A DNA stretch of 64,000 nucleotides. It comes from Channa striata (Eukaryota; Chordata; Actinopteri; Anabantiformes; Channidae). The stretch is from the NCBI GenBank assembly GCA_033026295.1, contig CM065187.1:1430388-1494387 (forward strand), written 5' to 3'. The notes beneath the pieces were generated by a model. It was not told the DNA's origin, searched no databases, and worked only from the letters and a program-made list of their open reading frames with translations. The position numbers were made by a program, and so were the translations under genes. Below, one piece after another: positions 48,911-60,900 of the stretch; the first letter of the stretch is position 1, and the number at the start of each line of letters is the position of its first letter.

Positions 48911-51900
48911 TCATTGCTCGTGAGCAGCACTGGTGCCTCGAATCGGACCTGTTTTACGCAGCTGAGGGACAGAGAACAAAAGTTGTAATCAGGTAAAAAA
49001 AAAAAAAAAGGAGTGTTCAAATCTATTAATAATCAGGCGTGCACATGCAGCAAATGTTAAAAATCAATGTGCAAAGCATCTGAGCAACCTGAGCGGTTGT
49101 CAAAAACATCAGGAGGTGACTGGAGTGACCTGGTTACTGTAAATCCTGCAGGGTTTAGAACACTGAGCTTCTTTTCACAGCTTAAACTGTCGCAATTTAA
49201 CAAACACATAGTGGAAGACGTTAGACTCGTACAGTCACTTTGTGCTAGTTTCAGTGTGAGTCTTATTTCTCATTTTAAACACATGGAGACATTGCTCCAT
49301 TTAACACTTGCATCCATACAGTAGTTGTGCACATGCTGGTTAGGAACCTGGTTGCGTGTAAACATGGCAGAGAAATCTGTGTCACACATTAACCCCGGAC
49401 ATTTTCAGGAGTAATCAAGCCTGGACATTCTAACACACCGCTGATATCCCCTGAGCCAGAAGTGTCCCGACGGGAGAAACTGTTTGAGATCAGTGTTCGG
49501 TCAGCAAACACAAGATCACCACATGCGGTGGTATACAGTGTTTTATTTACAGCGCTCCAGAGCCATACATTAAAATGTGTCGTTCACTTTGTCAACACAC
49601 CCATTCACATGCTTTAAATACTCCCGACAATTCAGGACAGAGCAGCTCAGGCTCAGGCACAGAATGATGACTTTGTACTAGGGCGCTCGCAGCATAAACT
49701 CCAGATAACGAGCGTCTCACTCTGACAATTACATTAAGACATACACAGCCTCTGGACAAAGTCAGCAGAATGTCAGGATTTCCAGTGGATAGGTCAAGGG
49801 GCCTGAGGAGAAATGTACCTCAGGAACACGGGTTTTTTTCTAATCCCCTATCCCGATTACAGAACCAGGTTTCTACACAACAGTTAACAAATCAACCAGC
49901 AGATAACGGGGACTGTAACCAGGTTACTGAAGAGCGCGTCAACGGAAGCAGTGACAGATGAGAGGTGATGAATGGCAGAAAGGCAGAAAACGAGAAGCTA
50001 CAGACACTGACCCTGTTCTCATGCATGCTTCATTTGGTAATTTAGGATTTGCCAAAATTGTTTTTTTTTTCTACAGAGCTGCGAATTTAATAGTAACAAA
50101 ACATTTAAAACCCAAACATTTAGCTAGTTAGCTCCTTTTATGAACGAGGCTTTAAACATGCAGCAAGCAGTTTCAGATGAGAACAACTTCCCGAGTTTGT
50201 AAAAGTGTTACCGTTTTTGAGAGGAACATTAAAGTTTGTACAATATTTTATCTAACCAACACTAGCACTTTGTAAGTCTCAGCCCTCTCAAGAGTTTGTG
50301 TCATCGGGGAGCATGTCAGCAGCTAGATGTTTAAAAAGTTAGAGCATCGTGTCTACTCTTCATGTTAGCATTGTAGGTGGCAGAACAGGGTCCATGACAT
50401 AAAAAGAAAGAAAAGTTAGAATGGAAAGAAACATGTGAAGACCTGAAAACAAAACACACAATTCCAAAAAAGGAAAAACGAGTTAGAAAGCAGCAGGACA
50501 GTGAAGCCAATGTTGGAGTGATCCATGCAGCTCCATCAATGCTCCTGTGTGGGAACTTACTCAGCCTGCCTCTAGTGTTTGACCTACAGTGACGGGCCTC
50601 TACTCGTCTGTTGCAGAGGTGCCTCGCACGTCTCCTTTCTGACGCATCTAATGTGAAATTCAGGAGTAAAAGGGTTAATTTCAAGCAGATCAAGAACTGC
50701 ATGCTGTGGCATCTGCAGCAGTCATATCAAAACCGAACAGACATCATTCTCAACACGGGTTGCTCCTTTGCTTTTACAGAATCCTGCATTCCACTTTCAA
50801 TCTAAAGTTCTTCTTCTGCTCTTGGTCATTCAGTCCGGAACTCAAATCACCACACGCGACAGAAACCTTTACGTTTGCTGACTTATTTACCTCCTCAAGC
50901 TCTTTCTGAGTCTCCTCCTCCATCCGCCTGATGTCCTCCATGGTCAAACCCACCCACTTGTCAATCCAGCAGAACAGCTGGCGGTGGAAGTTGGTGAAAA
51001 TACGCTTCTCTTGCTGAGGAAACAAAATCACAGGGAAACAACTTCCAGTCTGCACAGCCAGCAGTTGTTAAGAGACAAATTACAGGCAGGACTACAAGAC
51101 ATGACTCCTGTTTCCTGCTTTCACTCCATTTATTACCTTCACATTTAAAAAGAACTAAAAATAACTTTATTATGAGGGCACAGATTTGCACAATGGAGAC
51201 TTCTGAAGATTTTCTACTTAAACACACATAAACAGTCGATGACACTAAAGCAGACTGTAGTTCTTTTTTTGTCCCTCTACAACAGATGGAGTTACTTTAA
51301 AGAAGAGCTGCTGAAAACATGAAGTATAATTTGATATTCTGCACATAACAGTGGCTAACTGATGTAATTAACAATGACAATTTGTTACTTGTCCCTATGT
51401 AAATCATATTGTAGGACTCGTTTATTTACGAGGGATTATTACTATTTTACACTAAGGTAGTTTGTCCTATTTGCTCTGCTCATACCGTCTGTATCATATT
51501 ATAATTATTATTCCCAAAACATGTATGAAAATAAGTAATATCATATTATTCACCCTGTGGATAAAATTTTCCACTTTGGTCTGCAGACCCCACCATCGGA
51601 ACTTGACCGTGACCAGTTTGTATGCACACATGTAAGGACAATCCGTCTGCAGTTCATTCTGTGAAGGAAGAAAACCAAAGCAATAAGGTAGAATGCACAA
51701 TTCAGCGTTTTCAACATGATGTTGTCTCAACATTAATGCATCCCTGGTGTCTGTCACCTTCCACTCGGGGCCCAGAGGTCCTCTGCCGGTCTTAGTGGAG
51801 TGGAAAAGAGCAGGATCTTCTTCTGGCTTATAGTCCTAAAACATAAAAACACAAGAACAAACCAAAGGTTAAGATCCAGCATGAAGAAGATGCCAGAGCC

Positions 51901-54900
51901 CCACCTGTTTCCCACAGCTGCTGCTGCTGCTGCTGCTGAAGAAACACCCTCTGCACCATTTCTCCTCTGGAATGGACTGCACTGATATATCAAACCAACA
52001 TCTGTAGGATTGGTGGACGGCAGCGCTACCTACTGCGCCACAGTCACCCTCTAAAAATCACACATTCCAAAGTTAACCTTCAGTTTTAATGAAGCCTCCA
52101 CAGTTTGTGCTGGTCAAACCAAAGGATGCCAGAACAGAATTGCACTTTGCGTTTCCCTGTTGAGCTGCTCTACATAAACAGTAACACCAAGGTGATGGTG
52201 GGATAAAAATATTAATTCTGTTTGGACTGCTCATGCCACATAGTTACTTAAGATAACATCTGGAATGCAGCTTTGCACAGATCAAAGACTAGATCAGAAA
52301 AGAGGTGTATTAGGAAAGGATCTTGTAATGCCCAGAATGTTAAAACCCACTTCAGTTTTGGCACAAGACTTGACTTCTTCAGGTTCTTAAATAGTAATAA
52401 AAAACACAAACAAAAAAAACACCCTCACTAGGTTATGAGAAAAAACGCAGTGTCCCAAAGCCTAAAATAGCCTTATTAGCTGACTGCCATGGGCATAATA
52501 ATATTCACAGGACAGCAAGATCTTATTGTGATTTCAATATGAGAAAAATATAAAAGTTATGTGCTCCTTGTGTGTATCTTAAAGAGAACAAGTTCTCTGG
52601 TCAGTAGTGACTCACTCACACTGAAGCTGGAAAATTCCACATCGTTTTCCTGGGGACTGAATGAAGTATATACGATATTTATTTGTGGCTGCCCAAATGC
52701 CTGTTTCCCAACTCAAGGGTCATGGTGCTGTTTTAATCTACTAGGTCTGTTGGGAAAGAGTCCAGGATACCTTGACCAGATGGACATTCAGATTAAGCCT
52801 CGGTCTCAAAACCGATCCACTTAAGTCATTACTGTACGGGAAGTGGCTTAAGAAACGCTGGGACAACTGTGACCCACCCGAAAGAAAAACGAATGGCGAT
52901 GCCTGCTCTCAGGTTCAAAACCACGGGACAAGGGATGATGTTCAAATCTCCTCCAGAACTGTCGGTGTCCAATGTGGCACTGAAAGTGATTTCGGTGCAT
53001 TAACACACTCTCTCAGGGTGCAGACATGCAGCTGTCCCTTGCTCACCAGGTTCTTTACGGTTTTGTGGTGTTTTGTAGTTTGAAAAAGGCCTTTAAAGAC
53101 ACTCACCCCGGGGGCCACTTCTTCTTTGTTTGCAATATCTATGGGAACCACCTCCACAGTCCGCCACGTCTGCTCGTCCAGGTCATGGACCTGTCATAAA
53201 CAGAAACACAAACAATTTAAACCACTGCACTGGCTCCACACACGGCCAACAAGGGCCAGTTTGTTTTTCTGTGGGCCATATTCAAATCTGTGTTGAGTGC
53301 AAGTCAAATGAGATTCAAATTCAAAAGCAAACAGGCTGTTACTTGTTATCCGTCAGTGTGCATCATGATGTATGGCCTCACTCACATGTCTCAGGAGGTA
53401 AGATGGGGTTTGTGTCAATATGGAGAAACATTTACACACAAAGTTCACTTTATTTTTCAGTTAGCTGACAAGAAATATCAGCTACTATCTTTAAAATAAT
53501 CTATTTGACATTTATGTTTATGTAAAAATGTCCAGTTTTTCTGCTTCTTTGTTGAGCATTTTCTACTTTTGTTTTATTAACTTTGTGTTTCAGACTGTTG
53601 GTCCAAAAAACAACAACATTTAAAGATCAAATATGGTGCGCATATATTACCGTGAACAAAAAAGATTTCAAACAAAAATATTACTCCTCAATTCTATTGA
53701 CAAGCATAAGTGATGTCATTAGATTTAGCCTGGTTTGGTTCTGGGGCAAAGCGTGCGGGACCCAGAGATTTGAGAGCAGATTACCGTTTACGTGACCGTT
53801 AAGAAATGAGCAAGTGCAACAGCAACAGCAACAGCAACCCCAGCTCCTCTGAGCTCCACACTGAACCCACAGTTGTTCAAAGTGGGTGAGCTGGCGCCTT
53901 GCACGGCAGTCGTGTGTGTGAAGGGGCCAACGAGAAAGCGAATTGTACAGAGCTTCACCATTCACATGTTCTCCAAGTTGTGTTTTCTGTTCACTTACAT
54001 TTTCTAGTGTGCCCATGTCAGGTTTGTGCCACGTCTCAATCTTTATCATAAAGTCATCCTTCATGTACTCATTCTGAAAAGCAGGAGAAATAAAAGACAA
54101 ACATAACTTGGGAGGATAATAAATATTTTGCCATTGTTGTAGATTTTTGTTTAAGAAATCCAACGCCCTATCCAGAATTCAGATTGCACGCCATGCACTG
54201 ACATGTGCAGCTGAGCTCAAACAGAGAACACCATGAATGAAGGATTCTGAGAGATGTGCTTAAACCCTACAGCTAAATCCAATTAACCAATCAGACTTTT
54301 GGACTAAAACAACAGTGGACTGGTGATGCAGCAGCTATTTTTAACCTTTGCACCAGAGATCACCTGGCAGACAAAGTACAACAATTGAGGCTATAAAAAA
54401 AAAAAGAAGAGAGAGAGAGAGACATCATTTTGAAACGTTTATGATACACTTGAAAATATCTGTTGCACAACTGTACAATTCTACCGTGTACATGCAATTT
54501 CAGTGTGTGGTGGGGGGTTAGAACAAGCTACATTCAGACACACACCTGCACTAACACAGGTCAATATCAGAGTAAGATCTATTTACATGAATGTAATTAG
54601 TGGGGTCAAGAAAACCTTTTGCGTTGAACAAGGTGTATTTGCACCACTGACTAAAAGCTGTGTTGACCTTTCACTGAGCAGAGTAAGTTTATTATAATTA
54701 TTACTGTGGCTGTGTTTCATCATCCACCTTTGTGAGAGTAAAAGCTGCTTCACACTAATAGGACACTATCTTTCCCTCTTCACTAACTACTGAATTAAGT
54801 GTTGATAATCTTCTGATAATTGAAAGAAAACTCAAAGAGCTATTGTGACTAACATCAGCAGCCAAGAGCTGCAGGTGAATATAACATTCAACTTACCGTT

Positions 54901-57900
54901 ACAACTGCAAAGTGCAAAAAGAAGAGAGGGAGAAAAAAACCCATCAGTCCCAGGATGACATTTATCATTTTCATTCATGCTAATCATAAAATGCATGTGG
55001 TAGTGAATTGATTTCTCAGCAGAAACTTACTGGTGCGACAGTAGGGGTAGGCGTTCCAAGCCTTTTCATGAAAAACTAACGCTCCCTCTGGCGCAATCAT
55101 CTTCACGTACCCTGGGACTTTACTGCAGAGGGAAACAGAGAAGTCAGGAATCAGTGAAATGAATCATGGTGTTTGTTCTCAGGCATGAAGCATAAAACAT
55201 ACAGCGGTGCAGCTTATTCCCGCTTTCATTGGGATCTGCAAGTCACTTAGTACCTGTACATGTAAACATGCTGACCATTTTTGCATCTCACAGCTCTGAA
55301 GTCAGAGAAGTCAGACACGACTCTTTCAAGAGAAAATGCCCAAAAACAAACAAAACAACTAACTTCCTATAATTTTAATGTAGAAGTTCTCCCCAACGTC
55401 AAAGATAAATTAAAATGTTTTATCTTAACTATTAATTAATTTTACAGTTGGGTGCCAAAGCTGGAATCCCCTTGTTTAAAAAAATACAAAAAGAGTGAGC
55501 AAGTTTTTCTTCATCAAAATAATTTAATTCACATTCACCTAGTACAAATATTCGGAAGTAACACAAACGGTCAAGTACTTGAAGTTAAAAACTTATGGTA
55601 AAATAATGTTAATTATTTTCGTGTGAAAGTTATTTTAACATTAATAACAATTAAAGCGCATTAAATCTTACGTTGATGAAAAAATAATTTGTTTATTTTC
55701 TTTGACATTTCAAAATGCAAATGCAAACTTATGCACCTGACTGTCAATGTAAAGCTTCAGGTCTTTCAGGGCACCAGCAGAATTTGTCTTTAGAACAGCT
55801 TCAGTTCTCCTTGGCCTCATACATACATACATCCAGCTTCAATTCGTATGCTAATATTTCGAAAGTATCCCAAGTCTCGTTGGGATGGGAGAGTTGGGAG
55901 AAGCAGGCTACATCCTGCTGCAAAGGGTTTTCAGAAAACCAAGTGGCGAGAGAAGTTAAACACAAAAGTTCTGCTATAAAAGTTGAAGAATTTCTCTGTT
56001 TATTGAGCTGTAGAAACGATGGTAATATTATTAATAGACTTACTATAAACCTTAGCTTTACCACAACCACACCACAAAAAACGGCAGTGTTTCGATTGAA
56101 GACTAAATGCAACAACTGTGGGGGTGTTGAAGGGTTTAAATGATTAAAGGAAACTAATATGCAACTACTCTGATAATAAAATAGTTAGTTTTACCACAAA
56201 GTAAACCATTTGCTCGCTCAACATTTTCCGCTTTTGTCTTTCTTATCATTACAAGCAGAAAACCATCATGAAATTTCAAGCAGGTAAGTTCTGTCATTTT
56301 ATGAAAGAAACGATTACTTGACTCACTGAGAAAAAGCCGATTGCTTATCGAAATGACTGCGGACTTATTCTCTCCTATACAAGCTCTCCAGTTCTGTTAA
56401 AAGTCAACTTTATAATAAAGACTTGCCTTTTTAGATGGTATATTTTATGTGTGTATTGTCCCTTCTCCCCATCCTTTTCGTAGGGTTCATTTTTTAGCAC
56501 CTCGATGCCTTCTCCTCCTCCTGTCTCGTTCTTGCTGGCCTCAGCCACAGAGTACAGTTGCCCTACCTGATACTGTGGGGACATGGGAAGAAAACAGAAG
56601 ACACAGCTTAAAACCACTGTGATAAATCCTGGGTTCATCTGCTTGAATGGGCAAAGACTGAGCAGGTAAGTGAAGCCAGTGCAGCTGCCTCCAAGATGCA
56701 GTACTGCTAAAAGACACTAGATGCTGCACAGTAAAATGTTAGTGTTTACATTTTAATAACTCAATCTCAGCCCATCAACCACAGTAAATGTGCTACTTGT
56801 TTCTCACTGCAGCATCTCTGGATCTTTTGTTATGGCATTGAGAGGTAAAGTCACATCAAGCTTATGTCTCCACAATCGATACGTCCACGTTTTCCTACAG
56901 ACTTTGGGAAAAACACCCAAAACAGGGTTTCTGCAGGTTTCAACATGCCACATTTAAGAGTTTTCAGACTTTTTTTTGGACCAGCTTAAATATAACTGTT
57001 TATGCACTTTAGGATGCCCAAATCAAAATAAAATGAAATTCAGATAGATTTGAAAGAAGATGCAGAAAACTTGCATGATCTAAATGAACTCAGAATATTA
57101 GGTTTCTATCTTTGGCTCTCACAGAGGGCCTCTTACCTGCAGAGGCCCAAAACTATGATTGTGCTTATGGACATGTACAGGTATAAACCGAGAAGGCCTA
57201 AGTGGAGCTGTTCCTTCATTGACGGTTAAATATAAGGTGCCTAATGATCTGGCGGCCACTGTCAGGGCATTACCACCAATGTGACTATTGTACAAACTAG
57301 CAACCATCTGGCTTAATGGTTCTACAGATATTTCTGTGTTGAAAATTGGATTTCGCCCACAAAACTGGCTGCTCTGACTGAAAACTGTGTTTTTCCACAG
57401 GCAGAGAATGCTCAGTCCATGTATAATATCACAGTGAGGTTGTGAGTTGAAAGACTAAACCCTCGACTTTGAGGCTAAGCAGACCACAGCTGCATGAAAA
57501 AATGAGCACAAAAATGTGATTACTATTCAGATTCAGGGCAACACAACAAATCAAAAACACTTCTCCTCTGAAAACCACTGTTTCCCAACAAAAGTTTCTT
57601 AACCACAATTAAAGGCAGAGTGCATGAGCTTTGTGCATAAAGCATAAAATTACACGCTCACCTGAACAATCTAATCCAATCTGATACAGCAGCTTTGCCT
57701 TGAATTCAACTTTTAACCAGGTTATAATTATCATAAAAGTTTTTAAGTTGAAACAGTCAGGAAGGCAGACATAATTCTACCATATGATTATTCATGAGGT
57801 CAAAGTGGGCGATGGAGTCGTGCTGGGGAGCATTACATTAGGAGGCGGTGTGGCCACCCTATTATAAATGAATCAACAAAACATTAAAACCACCTCTTAC

Positions 57901-60900
57901 TATGATGCATGCACTGAAGTAGAAACACTTCAAACTGGATTCAAAGAATGTGCTCAACGTGACGTGTCATGTAAAATTAAAGAAGGGGAGGGAGTGATAC
58001 TCACCTCTTCCACCGAAACAGGCAACACTACACGGCTGAAGGAGCGAAGACGGAGGAGAGATGGAGCAGGATATGGGGAGAGAAACAAAAAGTTAAAGAC
58101 ATCAGTAACTCATTAATAATGCAGTGTTCATGAGACGTGCGCAGACGTTACAGACGTGAATCAGTCCACGGCAGAGCTTCAGTATAAGCCAGTAATAAAA
58201 ACTGTGCTGTGATTTTCTGCAGACTTTTGCTTGTCTCGTTACAAACACACGAGCACAAAAACATCAGGCTGTTTGGGAGCTGAGTGATAAAACAAAGATG
58301 GAAAAGCGCAAAGACGCCGATAAACTAAACAGACTCTGACCATCTTTGGGAAAGACAAAACAGGAAGTTTGTCTGCCAGCAAAGCCAAGTTGCCCCCCCA
58401 AAAGTGTGTCGTGTGGACACATGGCACAGTTGTACCTGAACTCCAGTAAGAAAGCAGCGATTATTGCCTAATTCTAAGGACCGTCATTTAAGCAAGATGC
58501 TCGAACTTTGAATCTAACAAAACAAGCGTAATTTTAAAAACCCTTAAATAACTTGAATATTTAATAATCCATCATTGAGACAGATTGGCATGACATGCTT
58601 GTGCGTTTTAATATAAAAACAAGACATTTTCCATTTCTTTCTACAACAGTCCAATAGTTTTGTCTTTGCAGTGACAGTAAACGGACAGACTGGTGGAGAT
58701 CAGCAGGACAGGCAGCAGTGTAACCATGGTGCTGATTGTGCACAGCCGATACGCGGGTTTTACAGCTTAATCATTTACTACACGGTGAAGTGACCATCTT
58801 CAGGGCCCCTCCCCCTCTTTTCACAATCCTGCACTTAGATTGACAGGCTCAGCTCCGCACCCTTACTCTGAACACGACCTGATTGATAAAGCTCCCTGGA
58901 GGCAGGGCTCAGGCTGAGAATATGCTGTCTGACATGTTCAATTCTTGTCATAAAGTCCCTCGGCCAAAGAGAGTAAACAACACAAAAGCCATTATGCAAC
59001 ATATCATAACACTTGAAACAACACTTATTAAGACTGTAGAACTAGTTTTGAAATAAACTTAATATGATGGGTGTTGGACTGAATGAAATAAACTGGAAGC
59101 ACAATCAGCAGATGTACGAGTACTTTGTTGGAATGTTTATCAGACAAGCCTAGGGCTTGAGGATTGTTCAAGAACTACTTCTCACCATTTTTATACTCTC
59201 GAAACATTTAGGCTACTTGATGTAAGCGTGGTACAGTTTCACAGAGCAGTAATGAAAACAGTGGTATCACCAGTAAACACCAAAAGTACATACATATTAA
59301 TTCTGCCTTTTTGAACCTATCATTTGTACCTTATTGTCCACAAGGTCTCACCACTAACAATGTTACTTCATGGTTATTACTGAGATAACCGTGTTGTGCT
59401 TATGTTACCAGTATATTATACAGGAAGGTGTTTCCAATGTCCTGCCAACCCTCATGTCAATGACTCGGGCGGCTCTAAGAGATCAACACACTGCAACCTT
59501 CAAAAAAATAAAAAATAAAAAACACATGCCTATGACAAATGTATGCACATACAAAAACGAAGAAAACACCATCAATCGAGTCCAACCTTCAGAAAATAAA
59601 ATGCAAACAGAGAGAATGCAAATTCACAAGCTAAATCCCACAAGGACTGCAAATACACCAACCACAACCAAAAACAAAAGTACTGCCAACAGAACAGATG
59701 ACAATGAAAATGTTTCTGCTGACATAATACGAGAAACATAATCAGACACATATCAGCTCATTTACTAGTACCATCTTTGCATTTGGAGGCATTTTCTGTA
59801 TCTGAAGCATTTCTTTCAGAATGCTGCGCTCATGCTGTCAAACTGATGAATAGGTTTTTTTAATTGGCCTGTGACCACTGCAAACTACAATCTTAAAAAT
59901 AAGCATTGTTAAGATATAATAATAAATAAATCAACCGAAATTCAACATTATCTTAGAGAAATAGAGGTATACTTAATAACTGGCAAGTGAGTGTGTGTGT
60001 GTGTGTGTGTACACACCATTACATTTCAAAGATGCAAGTGGATTTTGGCACCAACAGTCGTGGAACTAGAGGAATAATGTAGCACAACTGGAAAAATCAA
60101 AAGCCGAGTGCAGTGTTTTCTGGTTTTGGCTGGTGCACAGCACAGCTTTCGTAACAAAGAGAAATTAACATGCTGGCCCTGGCTTAACGTGCATGAGCAT
60201 CCACCGCATGAGATTTTGAAGTAGATCAATCAGTGGCACCGTGTTACCCCACAGGATACAGCATGAGGAGCTGAGAGGTTTCGCTCCAACCAAAGTTTGC
60301 ACACCTGCTTACTTCTCTGATTAGCGTCACCACAAGACGAGAAATGAATCAAACACATCCGACGAACCTGCTGCCACCATTTCCCTGTGATATTTACTAT
60401 ACTTGTCTAGGGCGGAGTTTTCTGTGTCATAAAATTGTCCTGTTTTGCTTTTAGAGGAGATCAAAATTTGCCAAAAAAGGGAAAACCCTGAAGCTGACAT
60501 CACAAAAGGCTCTTTCCACTTTTGTAATTGGTTAATTATTAATCAACTATTTAATACTTGGTTTTTAGGACCTGATCACATTGTGCTGAGAAAATGACCC
60601 ACATCAACTGTTTATTCCTTCACTGAAAGAAGAATGCAAGATATAATGCGGCCAGTGGCAATTTGCATCCTTAGTATTCACTGTCATGCATTAATTATGT
60701 AACAAAATTAACTGTGATACGCAGGAGTAAGAGTGGGTGCAGAAAATTAAAAAAGGTCAAAAACGTTTGAATGACTGCACAGGTTCAGGTGACCTGTAGT
60801 TATACAAGATCCACTGCAAACCCCCACATGCCTTTACAGATATGACAGACAACTGAAGTACAAATACCAGGAGAGTGGCATCAGTATTTATAAAAGTCTG

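Noticed and set aside
52900..53107. Extension of pitpnb exon 7 beyond its donor
   Set aside because: The frame remains open for a while past GGG|GTGAGT, but the conserved protein continues in the exon at 51835.
59370..59741. 123-codon plus-strand ORF in pitpnb intron 1
   Set aside because: It is rich in Asn, Thr and Lys codons because of local A-richness and has no domain.
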